From: an uncultured Christensenella sp.
GTDB lineage: Bacteria > Bacillota > Clostridia > Christensenellales > Borkfalkiaceae
Direction of reading: 5' to 3'
Assembly: GCA_910578065.1 (NCBI GenBank)
Contig: CAJTPB010000008.1
Span: 23,271 to 87,270, forward strand
DNA: 64,000 nucleotides
A program made the translations under genes and the position numbers. This document shows positions 52,611 to 60,940 of the stretch, in pieces. Within the stretch, counting starts at the first letter, position 1, and every line of letters begins with the position of its first letter. The notes under the pieces are model-generated. The model ran no database searches, was not told the origin of the DNA, and was given only the letters and a program-made list of their open reading frames with translations.

Positions 52611-53448
52611 GCGAAAAGAAAAAAGGGGCACGCTGCATATCCATCCGCTGTTTTTGCTCGTAGGCATCGTAACGGCGTTTACGGGGCAGTTACCCGCCTT
52701 TCTTACGGCAACCGTCGCCGCGCTGCAACATGAATGCGCACACGCGTTCGCGGCGCGGCGAATGGGCTACACGCTCGATAAAATCGTGCTGATGCCGTAC
52801 GGGGCGGTCGTTTCGGGCGACATTTCCGGGATTTCCCCTAAGGAGGAATTGGCGGTATGCGCGGCGGGACCGTTGGTCAATGCGGTTACCGCCCTTTTTT
52901 TCGCCGCGTTGTGGTGGCTTTGGCCGGAAACGTATCCGTATACCGATACCGCGGCATACGTTTCTCTTTCGCTTGCCGCGGTCAATTTGCTTCCCGCCTT
53001 TCCGCTCGACGGGGGCAGAATGCTCCTTGTGCTGTTGCGCCCGCTGGGGGAAAAGCGCGCCCGCGCAATTTGCAAGGGGGTAAGCCTTGCTTTTTCCGCA
53101 GCCGTATTGGGATATTTTGTTTACACCTGTTTTTCTTCGCCCATGTGGACGGCGCTTACCTTTTCGATTTTGCTCGCGGCGGGATCGGGCGGCGGAGGCA
53201 GATATTCGCATATCCGCTTTTCCCGCAAAAAGTCGTTTACGCGCGGCGTGGAAGAAAAGCGCATTGCGATTTCCGCAGACCGTACCGCAGGGTATGCCGT
53301 TCGCTTTTTGCGCGACGACAGATATATCGTATTCGCATTATTCGATAACGAAGAATTTTACGGCGAACTTGCGGAAGAAGAGTTGTTGAAAGGGGTGGAA
53401 TCGGGCGGCTGGGCGCAGCCTTTGCGCAATCTTTTGCCGCAAATTTAA
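52585..53448 (+). CDS. SpoIVFB-like site-2 metalloprotease (M50)
   Basis: 287 residues; GTG 52585 lies inside the end of the upstream gene. Six hydrophobic helices. HECAH (His49-Glu50-His53) is the HExxH zinc motif in a helix, and NLLPAFPLDGGRML provides the third ligand Asp in the M50 motif. SpoIVFB cuts pro-SigK in the mother cell during sporulation. The C-terminal portion resembles the CBS-like/unstructured part of SpoIVFB only weakly. Context with SpoIVFA supports the assignment. Confidence 0.85.
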   Translation: MKTKFLGAKRKEKRGTLHIHPLFLLVGIVTAFTGQLPAFLTATVAALQHECAHAFAARRMGYTLDKIVLMPYGAVVSGDISGISPKEELAVCAAGPLVNAVTALFFAALWWLWPETYPYTDTAAYVSLSLAAVNLLPAFPLDGGRMLLVLLRPLGEKRARAICKGVSLAFSAAVLGYFVYTCFSSPMWTALTFSILLAAGSGGGGRYSHIRFSRKKSFTRGVEEKRIAISADRTAGYAVRFLRDDRYIVFALFDNEEFYGELAEEELLKGVESGGWAQPLRNLLPQI

Positions 53449-53457
53449 AAAAGGGGG

Positions 53458-53486
53458 TTGAAAAAGACTCCCTTTTGTGTTACAAT
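53458..53486 (+). promoter_or_regulatory. Promoter of the RNase G gene
   Basis: TTGAAA (53458-53463), 17 bases, TACAAT (53481-53486). Confidence 0.7.
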
Positions 53487-53550
53487 AAGACGAAGCGTAC
53501 TTTCAAACGGTGCGGCGTGTGCGGAAATATAAAAAAAGGTTACGGTATCG

Positions 53551-55047
53551 ATGAAAAAAGAATGGTTTTTCGACCGTTTTTGCGGCGAACAAATCGTCGT
53601 ATATGCCGAAGACGGAAAAATCGTAGAAGTGGGCGTTGAAAACGAGGGGGAAGGGGAACTCGTCGGAAACGTGTATAAAGGAAAAGTTGCCAACATTGTT
53701 GCGGGCATGCAGGCGGCGTTTATTGCCTTCGGGCTGGAACGCAACGGATACCTTCCGCTAAACGACGCGGAAACGCGTTTTTCCAAATACGACGGAGAGG
53801 ACAAGCCCGCGCCCGCGCTTGCGCTGAAAGAGGGGGACGAACTGCTTGTACAGGTGGTAAAGCCGCCGCGCGGAACAAAGGGCGCAAAATTGACGACGGC
53901 GCTCTCTTTTGTGGGCAAGCGTTTGATTTTTTTGCCCAATTCGGAATTTTTGGGAATATCGCGCAAGATCACGAACGAAGAAACGCGCGCGCGCCTTTTA
54001 GACGAGGCGGAAAAACTGCGCGCCAAGGGTCAAGGGTTTATCGTGCGTACCGCCGCCGAAACGGCGCAGAAAAAGCAGTTAAAGGCGGAAAGCGAATATT
54101 TAAAGCGCATTGCCCGCTCGGTTGCCGAGGGGGCGGAAAACGCCCCCGTAGGCGCGCTTGTATACCGTGAATGCGAACTTCCCGTAAAAGTAATGCGCGA
54201 CAGCCTCGGCGACGGCGTAACGGGCATTTACGTGGGCGATCGGGAACTGTACGAAAAGATATTGCGGCTGACCAAACTGCGCGCCGATCTAAGCGAAAAA
54301 AAGATCGTGCTGTATACGGGCGTGCGCAGTATGTATTCCCAATACGGATTAGACGGGCAGGTGTATGCGCTTGCTAGTCCGCGCGTAGATTTGGAAAACG
54401 GGTCGTATTTGATCATCGACCGCACGGAAGCGATGACGGTGATCGACGTAAACACGGGTAAGTTTACGGGCGATACCGATTTGGAAAGCACCGTTACGCA
54501 AACAAATCTGCTTGCCGCGCGGGAAATTGCCCGTCAGGTGCGCTTGCGCAACGTGGGCGGGATCGTCGCCGTCGACTTTATCGACATGGCGGAAGAAGAG
54601 CACCGCGCTTCCGTAAACGCAGAGTTGGAACGTTGCCTTTCGGAAGACAGGGCGAAAAGCCGCGTGCTTCCCATGAGCGATATGTGCGTAACGCTGTTTA
54701 CGCGCAAGCGGGTGAATAACGAATTTCTTTCCTTTTTGTTAAAGCCCTGTCCGCACTGCACCCGCCAAGGATACGTGCTTTCAGACGTGTATATGGCAAT
54801 GCGCATAAGAAGCGCGATCCGCGAATGTTTCGCAAACGGCTACAACGCCGCGATCGTAGAATTGAACCGTTCGCTGATGGAAGCGATCTTATCCCGCCGC
54901 ATGTTTACGGCGGAGCTTGCGGAAAGTTGGAAGGAAAAACGCGTGTATATGATTCCGCATTCCACCTTTCACGAAGAAAAGTTTACGATAAAAGGGGATA
55001 ATTCGGGAGTATTGAATTTGCCCGACGACGCGCAGATTTTGTATTAA
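53551..55047 (+). CDS. rng: Ribonuclease E/G family protein
   Basis: 498 residues, close to RNase G length. The S1-like N-terminus (GNVYKGKVANIVAGMQAAFIAFGLERNGYL) and the RNase H-like/DNase I-like core follow the family. TVIDVNTGKFTGDTDLESTV and VAVDFIDMAEEEHR carry the conserved catalytic Asp residues (DVNTGK.. and VDFIDM). The zinc-link CPHCTRQG (CPxCxGxG-like) is present. RNase E/G cleaves single-stranded AU-rich RNA for rRNA maturation and mRNA decay. Clostridia usually carry one such gene. It is transcribed from its own promoter, 100 bases after spoIVFB. Confidence 0.9.
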   Translation: MKKEWFFDRFCGEQIVVYAEDGKIVEVGVENEGEGELVGNVYKGKVANIVAGMQAAFIAFGLERNGYLPLNDAETRFSKYDGEDKPAPALALKEGDELLVQVVKPPRGTKGAKLTTALSFVGKRLIFLPNSEFLGISRKITNEETRARLLDEAEKLRAKGQGFIVRTAAETAQKKQLKAESEYLKRIARSVAEGAENAPVGALVYRECELPVKVMRDSLGDGVTGIYVGDRELYEKILRLTKLRADLSEKKIVLYTGVRSMYSQYGLDGQVYALASPRVDLENGSYLIIDRTEAMTVIDVNTGKFTGDTDLESTVTQTNLLAAREIARQVRLRNVGGIVAVDFIDMAEEEHRASVNAELERCLSEDRAKSRVLPMSDMCVTLFTRKRVNNEFLSFLLKPCPHCTRQGYVLSDVYMAMRIRSAIRECFANGYNAAIVELNRSLMEAILSRRMFTAELAESWKEKRVYMIPHSTFHEEKFTIKGDNSGVLNLPDDAQILY

Positions 55048-55059
55048 AAGGAGAAAGAC

Positions 55060-55470
55060 ATGCAAATTACATACGGCGAAACGCGCGCGTTTACCGCAAA
55101 AGAGTTGGAAGAACTGTTCCTTTCGGTCAAGTGGGAAAGCGGAAATCATCCCAAACTGCTGCAAAAGGCAATGCGCGGATATCAAACGGTGTTTTCCGCG
55201 CGCGACGGCGAAAAGCTGGTGGGGCTTTTGTGTGCCATGGACGACGGCGCGATGACGGCGTACGCGCATTATTTACTGGTCGATCCCGCTTATCAGGGGC
55301 AGGGGATCGGCACGCATCTTGTAAAAATGCTGAAAAAGAAATATCGCGGATATTTGCGCGTTGCGTTGATCGCAGAAAACGCAAAAATCCCCTTTTATAA
55401 GAAAAACGATTTTGTCGTATGCGAAACGGCAACGCCGATGTATTTTATCGCAAAGACTGCGAAAAAATAA
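55060..55470 (+). CDS. GNAT-family acetyltransferase, small
   Basis: 136 residues, 12 bases after the RNase G gene (AAGGAG before the ATG). YLLVDPAYQGQGIGTHLVKML is the acetyl-CoA loop (QGxGxG), and IPFYKKNDFVVCETATPMYF is the typical C-terminal end. Substrate unknown. Very likely co-transcribed with rng and the next gene. Confidence 0.8.
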   Translation: MQITYGETRAFTAKELEELFLSVKWESGNHPKLLQKAMRGYQTVFSARDGEKLVGLLCAMDDGAMTAYAHYLLVDPAYQGQGIGTHLVKMLKKKYRGYLRVALIAENAKIPFYKKNDFVVCETATPMYFIAKTAKK

Positions 55471-55481
55471 AGGAGAAAAAA

Positions 55482-56615
55482 ATGATTCAATTAACGGAAT
55501 TTTTCGAAAATTTAAAAAGCGAAGACGACCTTCAAACAAAAGGACGGTTGCTGCAATACCTTGTCAATTCGCTTAGGTACGAGAAAAAATCGCTTTCCGC
55601 TTCGGATCGCGAAACAGCCGACCGCTTTGCGGCGGGCGAATTGCAAACGATCGCAGCCGCGATCCCCCAAGCAAAGAACTATAAGGAAAAAAGCAAAATT
55701 TTCTTTTACGCAGACGGTTTGCTTGCGTTTTGTGCGCTTATGGGAAAAGAAAGCGTAAGCGACGAACTTTTGGCGATCATCCAATCTGTGCTGCAAATTA
55801 TTTCCGCCGCTCAAAGGGTGGAACCTGCGGTGAACGAGGCGTTCGAGCAGGAGAAAATCGAACGGGCGGATATCGAAAAAATAATCGAAATATTGAAATC
55901 CGTTTCCGATGAATACGAGCGCGGAATGCTGTATCAAACGCTACACGAAAATAAGGAGAGTATGAACAAACTTTCCGCAGGGGCAAAAGAAGCGCTTGCC
56001 GAATTTACCGCCGCGGATATGGAACGCATGTTAAAGGCAAACCCGCTTGAAGAAGATACCGTCAACAATTTGGAATTTGCTTCGGACGTGTGTAAATATT
56101 TCGTCAGCGATGCCATTCTTTCTGCGCTTGAAAAATTGATGCAAGTAAAAGTAAACCGTATCCGTTATTACGCGTTGGAAACGCTTTTGCAAAACGGAAA
56201 AAGCATTCCGCCGCAGACAGTTGCGGAGCTTGCGGAAGATTTGGAATATGCCGAACTTACCTATCGGCTTTTGGAAAAACACGGCTGTGCGGATCTGTTC
56301 CCCGCGCAGTATGCCACGTCGGAATATCTTGCAAAAAGCGATCTTGTGCACTGGTTGATTTATCCGACCGAACTGAATCAACCGCCTGACGAAATCGAAC
56401 TGTTGGGCACGGTAACCGTAAAAAAAGAATTGTTCCATATATTCAAATATAAATCGGACAGCGCGAATTTAACCGAAGATCTGCATAACGTTTATTTGAT
56501 CGGTTGGTCGGGCAGCGAGGGCGGCACGTTCAGCAATTTCGATAAACTTTCCGATTACGAAAAGAAGACGCCGCAAAAAACAATAAAGCATATCGCAAAA
56601 AAACTGTTAAGGTAA
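55482..56615 (+). CDS. Unknown protein with HEAT-like helices
   Basis: 377 residues from ATG 55482, 11 bases after the GNAT gene. The protein is almost all helical and acidic (ILKSVSDEYERGMLYQTLHENKES, VAELAEDLEYAELTYRLLEKHG), consistent with HEAT or TPR-like repeats; the C-terminal 80 residues contain a beta part (TVTVKKELFHIFKYKSDS). No family recognised. Neighbours give no functional clue. Confidence 0.7.
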   Translation: MIQLTEFFENLKSEDDLQTKGRLLQYLVNSLRYEKKSLSASDRETADRFAAGELQTIAAAIPQAKNYKEKSKIFFYADGLLAFCALMGKESVSDELLAIIQSVLQIISAAQRVEPAVNEAFEQEKIERADIEKIIEILKSVSDEYERGMLYQTLHENKESMNKLSAGAKEALAEFTAADMERMLKANPLEEDTVNNLEFASDVCKYFVSDAILSALEKLMQVKVNRIRYYALETLLQNGKSIPPQTVAELAEDLEYAELTYRLLEKHGCADLFPAQYATSEYLAKSDLVHWLIYPTELNQPPDEIELLGTVTVKKELFHIFKYKSDSANLTEDLHNVYLIGWSGSEGGTFSNFDKLSDYEKKTPQKTIKHIAKKLLR

Positions 56616-56621
56616 ATTTTT

Positions 56622-57530
56622 ATGAAAAAGACCGGGGGCGGTTTTCCGGCGGCGGGCGACGTGTTTTATTGGGGAAGCTATCCGCAAAATTTAGTAGACG
56701 ACGAAAAGACGGCTGCCGAACTCGATCGGCTGTGCGGCGCGCCTAAGAAAAACCGTGCGCCATGGAAGCAATACGATTATATTTACGGCTGCGCGCTGTA
56801 CGCCGACGTGGTTGCGGATGCGAAGAAATACCGCTGCGTATATTTGCTTAAAAGCAGAAACGAAATGTTCGGTTACGAATACAGCGATTATATCGCAAAA
56901 CGCGTTTACCGTTTTTCGTACGATCCCATTGCGTGGCGCGTGCTGAAAATAGAAAACGGAATCGCGCTTTGCGTTGCCGAAAACATTCTCGACGCAAGCG
57001 AATATTTTGCGGGGGATACGGTAAGAAATTTGTGCGGAAAAGAAGTTTATCAAAATAACTATCGGCACAGCGCGATCCGCTTATGGTTGAACGGTGTTTT
57101 TTTCGAAACCGCCTTTACGGAAAGGGAACGTTTGCCCATTATCGTTGCTTCCGTAAAAAACGGCGCGGAAACGACGAAGTGCGCGGTAAACCCGTATGCC
57201 TGCGAAGATACGTTAGATAAAGTGTTTTTATTAAGTTTTCAAGAGGCGCAAACGCTGTTTTGCGATAACCGTGCGCGGCAGAAAAAGGCGACGGAATATG
57301 CAAAATCGCAAGATTGTTCCGAATACCGAACGCGCGACGAAAAATACAACAACGCGGTTTGGTGGCTGCGTTCCCCGCATCATAAATACTGCAACGATAT
57401 CCGCTGCGTCGGAATCGGCGGGGGATTGGGCGACGGCGGATTTTCCACTTCGGGCGCGCAGACGCATTCGCACGAAGGCGTGGTTCCCGCAATTCGCGTA
57501 CGGTTAGATTTGCTCGAATGGGAAGAATAG
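56622..57530 (+). CDS. DUF6273-like domain protein
   Basis: 302 residues, 6 bases after the previous gene. The sequence ends DKVFLLSFQEAQTLF...YNNAVWWLRSPHH...EGVVPAIRVRL, the signature of DUF6273 domains found in clostridial surface and phage-tail-like proteins. GDVFYWGSYPQN at the N-terminus also fits this family. No signal peptide is visible, so it may be cytoplasmic. It shares an operon with the helical protein. Function unknown. Confidence 0.7.
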   Translation: MKKTGGGFPAAGDVFYWGSYPQNLVDDEKTAAELDRLCGAPKKNRAPWKQYDYIYGCALYADVVADAKKYRCVYLLKSRNEMFGYEYSDYIAKRVYRFSYDPIAWRVLKIENGIALCVAENILDASEYFAGDTVRNLCGKEVYQNNYRHSAIRLWLNGVFFETAFTERERLPIIVASVKNGAETTKCAVNPYACEDTLDKVFLLSFQEAQTLFCDNRARQKKATEYAKSQDCSEYRTRDEKYNNAVWWLRSPHHKYCNDIRCVGIGGGLGDGGFSTSGAQTHSHEGVVPAIRVRLDLLEWEE

Positions 57531-57790
57531 TTTTCGCATAGGTTGCGTTTCTTCGGAATCGTTTTATTTTGTAATTATAACCCCCTACGCAGCTGTGCGG
57601 CAGGAAAAATTTTAACGGCGGGCGATACGTTCAAATAAAACCGAATGCGGAAAGGGGGCGTAATTTGTGCGCTTTCTGTAAGCGACGGTATGGTTTTTGC
57701 AAGAACGGCGGCACATTTAGCCGTCGTTCTTTTTACGGCGGAATCATGCCTGTATTATTTTTAAATGGCAGGAAACAGGCTTGTATGTTG
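57531..57790. other. Gap before the repeat array, no gene seen
   Basis: Contains GTAAGCGACGGT-type inverted repeats and a T-rich hairpin (GACGG...CCGTC near 57680-57735). No ORF is convincing. Confidence 0.45.
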
Positions 57791-57792
57791 TT

Positions 57793-58055
57793 GATAGGCG
57801 TTTTATCGCTTGATTCTAACAATTTTAATAAGCGGGAAATATCGACAACAATAGTCTGCGCGGCAGTACAGGCTGCATGATATAGGCGAATTATCGCTAA
57901 TTACTAATAGTTTTAATAAGCGGGAGATATCGATAACAATAGTCTCCGCGGTAGTACAGGTACATGATATAGGCGTTTATCGCTTAATCCTAACGGTTTA
58001 AATAAGCAAATAGATCGGCTGAAAAGCCCGCACGGCAGTACAAGGTTATAAAATT
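57793..58055 (+). repeat. Three degenerate 87-88 bp tandem units
   Basis: GATA(TA)GGCG occurs at 57793, 57879 and 57966, with GGCG at 57797, 57885 and 57972 (spacings 88 and 87). Each unit continues TTATCGCT...AATAAGCGGGA.ATATCGA...GCGGCAGTACAGG. The third unit is decayed. This looks at first like a CRISPR, but the units are long and imperfect and have no unique spacers. Confidence 0.8.
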
Positions 58056-58084
58056 TCGAAAAAGGGGACTATACAAAATTATAA

Positions 58085-58110
58085 ACCCTCCGCGCAACCG
58101 CACGGAGGGT
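58085..58110. terminator. Hairpin after the repeat array
   Basis: ACCCTCCG (58085-58092) and CGGAGGGT (58103-58110) form a perfect 8-bp stem. The minus-strand side is followed by a T-rich stretch, so it probably ends the minus-strand tiny-ORF transcript. Confidence 0.6.
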
Positions 58111-58352
58111 ATCGTTTTCGTATTGAGTTGTGTCGGGCGCAGATACCGCGTCTGCAAAATGTTTCCTTGCCTTTTCCCGTTTCCGCATTCTGCTTCGCTC
58201 TTCCTCCGTCTGCGCACAACTTCGGCTTCGCTCGTCAAAAACTTCGGTTAGGGATCGGGCGGAATCATTCCGCTCTTCGGTCGTACCTGACTGTTCTTAT
58301 ATGCGGGGATATCCCCATGCGGCAACTTGCTTTCCGCGTGTTTTCAGTCGGT
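58111..58352. other. Palindrome-rich non-coding segment
   Basis: No gene is visible. Contains the palindromes GGGGATATCCCC (near 58307) and GCGGAATCATTCCGC (near 58260). It may be the structured 3' part of a minus-strand transcript initiated near 58625. Confidence 0.45.
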
Positions 58353-58385
58353 TTAAATTTTCGCCCCTTTCATAAAGTGGTACAT
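58353..58385 (-). CDS. Possible 10-residue peptide ORF
   Basis: ATG 58385 with AAGGAGG (58394-58400 on the plus strand as CCTCCTT) eight bases upstream encodes MYHFMKGAKI and then stops. The spacing is ideal, but the ORF is very short. It lies downstream of another tiny ORF on the same transcript. Confidence 0.35.
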   Translation of the reverse strand: MYHFMKGAKI

Positions 58386-58400
58386 CGGACTATCCTCCTT

Positions 58401-58442
58401 TTATTCGAGTTTAATACCCTTGTAGGAAAGAATTTTTAACAT
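58401..58442 (-). CDS. Possible 13-residue peptide ORF
   Basis: ATG 58442 is preceded by GAGGAGGT at exactly eight bases (plus strand 58451-58458). It encodes MLKILSYKGIKLE. Together with 58353-58385 it is on a transcript from the promoter at 58631-58658. These may be leader peptides of an attenuator, or remnants of a lost element. Confidence 0.35.
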   Translation of the reverse strand: MLKILSYKGIKLE

Positions 58443-58630
58443 ATCGCCGTACCTCCTCGATATGAATTTTTTCGGAGAAGCTAACGTCCTTCCACGCTCT
58501 CCCTGTGATTGCGGACTTTCCTGCCCGCTTTCCGTTTGCCCTGAGTTTTGAATGACTTAGTGCATTGGAGTTCTCCTACTTGTTGTTAAAGAATAACATT
58601 TCATGAAAGTTATTTTCTTTTTGTACCTTT

Positions 58631-58658
58631 ATTATAGCAGGTATTTTTAGTTTGTCAA
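58631..58658 (-). promoter_or_regulatory. Promoter of the tiny-ORF transcript
   Basis: Minus strand TTGACA (58653-58658), 16 bases, TATAAT (58631-58636). It reads away from the gerAC gene. Confidence 0.75.
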
Positions 58659-58692
58659 TAGGTTTTTCAAAAAAAGTTTAAAAAATTTTTTT

Positions 58693-59880
58693 TCAGCTTA
58701 CTTTGCTTACTTCTACTTTGATATTCGGCTGCACGGTAGTAAGCAACACCTCTTTCCATTCGTTGTACTTGGAAAGGGAGGATCGGTAAAGTTCCCGTTT
58801 TAAATAAAACAGGTCGCAGTTTGCTTGCACGCACGTTTGCCATATCGAAAGTACGTCTTCGCTTATTTTATCTTTTGCAAGGGAAAGCAGTTCTTCCGTC
58901 GGTTCGGAATCGGCGATTTCCCCGATGGGGGAGGGCACGCCCTTGTTGTGAATACGAACTTTTAAATTTAGGGAAAATTCCGCGGTGGGCGCGCCTTTCA
59001 TATTCAGCGAAGCGCCGCCCTCGTTTTTCAGCACGGTAAGCGAAGCGGGTTTTTCCTCTTCGTGTACGGTAAAAATGCCCGAAAAAACTTTGCCGCGCAG
59101 CAGGTTGAACGCAAAGGTTTGATCGGAATTTAAAAGCGCTACCATTTTCCCCTTTTGGAACAACGCCGTATCGGAGGCGGAATAGATCATCTGTTCTTGC
59201 GCGCCCCCGTCTTCGCCCGATTTTGCCGCGGTCGGCTGTTCTTTTTGCATTTCTTTTTCCAACGGAATTTGCCTGATATACGGCATAAATCCGCTTTCGG
59301 ACGCGCCGTAATAGCCGATTGAAAATTCTTTCAACGTGTTTTTGCTTAAATGTCCCGTTTTTTCCGAGGCGTCGGAAAACAGTTTTTCAATCGCGAACGC
59401 CGTCGTATTGTCGATCGCGCTGGAAGAGGAAATAAGGTCGGCGGCTTTTCCTTCGCATACCGCAAGCAGACAGCTGTCCGAAACATATTCGTCGCGCAAA
59501 AAGTAATCGAGGCTGCCGAAAATATCTTCTTTGGCAAGTTCTTCGCCTACGACGATCAAATCGCAGAAAATCAGTTTGGGCACCCAGCCTGTTTTTGCGT
59601 AGATATCCGAAAGGCAGTTGCAGAGGGTGGGCGCTTCCGCCTGTATCTGCACGCTCGAAGTAACCGTTTGCCCCTGCTGCGATTGGGGAACGGCGATCTG
59701 CGTCGTAAGCGTGTAGCCCTCTTCCGACTTATCCACTCCTACGGCAAGAATGATCGCCGTTTTTTGAATGTCCACCAAACCGAAGTCGTTGGAAAAGAAG
59801 ATGAAAAACAAGATCGCCGCTAAGATCAAGTACAGTTTTACGGGCAGGCGGCGTTTAAATTCAGAGAACGATTTTTTCAC
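58693..59880 (-). CDS. Ger(x)C-type spore germination protein (GerAC-like)
   Basis: 395 residues, last gene of the gerA-like operon. GerAC subunits are inner-membrane-linked parts of germinant receptors. The family pattern is visible: DIQKTAIILAVGVDKSEEGYTLTTQIAVP near the N-terminus and a C-terminal domain ending with NIKVEVSKVS. GerAC is usually a lipoprotein; here the N-terminal hydrophobic segment (LYLILAAILFFIFFSNDFG) has no lipobox cysteine, so a plain helix may anchor it. It overlaps gerAB by 20 bases. Confidence 0.82.
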   Translation of the reverse strand: MKKSFSEFKRRLPVKLYLILAAILFFIFFSNDFGLVDIQKTAIILAVGVDKSEEGYTLTTQIAVPQSQQGQTVTSSVQIQAEAPTLCNCLSDIYAKTGWVPKLIFCDLIVVGEELAKEDIFGSLDYFLRDEYVSDSCLLAVCEGKAADLISSSSAIDNTTAFAIEKLFSDASEKTGHLSKNTLKEFSIGYYGASESGFMPYIRQIPLEKEMQKEQPTAAKSGEDGGAQEQMIYSASDTALFQKGKMVALLNSDQTFAFNLLRGKVFSGIFTVHEEEKPASLTVLKNEGGASLNMKGAPTAEFSLNLKVRIHNKGVPSPIGEIADSEPTEELLSLAKDKISEDVLSIWQTCVQANCDLFYLKRELYRSSLSKYNEWKEVLLTTVQPNIKVEVSKVS

Positions 59881-60940
59881 GGGGAGACCTCCTTAACAGC
59901 ATGCACAACAGCGGAACAAGACAGCAAAACAGCGGGAAGATCCAAAACAGTTTTACGCTTACCGTTTCGATTGCCGTTTGATTGTAAAAGTTGGAAAAGT
60001 AAGAGGCGGCAAACAAAATTAAATTTACGCCCACCGCATACCAAAGGGGCATGCCTCTTTGCCCCGTCGTTTCCCGCAGGCACACGACGCACGCTTGCAG
60101 GGGAATGGTGATATAAAACGCCATCACAAGCGAAAGCATGCAAATAAATATATAGTCGAATCTGCCCAACACGGTAACGCCCGCGAAGTACTTTGAAATT
60201 TTCGCAAAAGCAAACGTTTGGCGCAGGGCGATATCTGAAAAAATACCGTAATAGGCGGCGAGGAACAGCAATACCGCCGCTCCGCCCGCAAGGTACGAAA
60301 GCAGCGATTTCCATGCCATGCCCTTTTCGTAGCGGAATCCGCCCATCAAAAGAAGGACGATCGCCGAATCGTAAAACCAGCTGAGCGTGTAGGCGAATCC
60401 CTCGAAAAATCCCTTTCCGCCGCCCGCGCCCACGGGCAGCAACGCGCCGTAATCCGCCTGCCCGATGGAAAAAATCATTAAACCCGCAAAGCCGATAATG
60501 GCGACGGGGGCAAGAAAATCCCAAATCCTACCCAACGCAAAGATGGGTTTCGCGCACAGATACGCGCTGAAAATGAAGAAAGGCGCAAACGCGACAAGCG
60601 AGGGGAGCGTATCGTAAAATACCCCTTGCACGAACAATTTTTGTTCGAGCATCGGGCAGAACGCCGCGTACAGAAAAAAGAGGGCAAGCACAAGCGAAAG
60701 GATCGCCGCGCCTATTTTGCCGAAGGTATAGCGCAGCAGTTCGAATACCGTTTTATTGGAACGGGAAAGCAGCATGATCAAAAAGATGATTCCCGCTTGC
60801 AGCGCAAAGTTCGCCAGTGCGGGAAAGAGCAGATCGTTTTTGGAAAACAGCACGAGCTGCGTTGGCATTAACACAAGTTTGCCCACGGGCGCAATGCAGG
60901 CAAGGAAAAAATACAGTTGTCTTGCCGAAATTTTATTCAT
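59861..60940 (-). CDS. GerAB-like germination permease
   Basis: 359 residues with about ten membrane helices, a GerAB/APC-type family member. The N-terminus KISARQLYFFLACIAPVGKLVLMP and the segment LRYTFGKIGAAILSLVLALFFLYA are typical. GerAB subunits are thought to bind germinant amino acids. It overlaps GerAA by eight and GerAC by 20 bases, in the usual order AA-AB-AC. Confidence 0.88.
   Translation of the reverse strand: MNKISARQLYFFLACIAPVGKLVLMPTQLVLFSKNDLLFPALANFALQAGIIFLIMLLSRSNKTVFELLRYTFGKIGAAILSLVLALFFLYAAFCPMLEQKLFVQGVFYDTLPSLVAFAPFFIFSAYLCAKPIFALGRIWDFLAPVAIIGFAGLMIFSIGQADYGALLPVGAGGGKGFFEGFAYTLSWFYDSAIVLLLMGGFRYEKGMAWKSLLSYLAGGAAVLLFLAAYYGIFSDIALRQTFAFAKISKYFAGVTVLGRFDYIFICMLSLVMAFYITIPLQACVVCLRETTGQRGMPLWYAVGVNLILFAASYFSNFYNQTAIETVSVKLFWIFPLFCCLVPLLCMLLRRSPREKIVL

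Noticed and set aside
57793..58055. CRISPR array
   Set aside because: Units are 87-88 bp and decayed, without conserved short repeats or unique spacers, and no cas genes are present.
58500..58560. RNase P RNA (AGGAAAGTCC motif on the minus strand)
   Set aside because: Only this one motif is present; the other conserved regions of RNase P RNA are absent.
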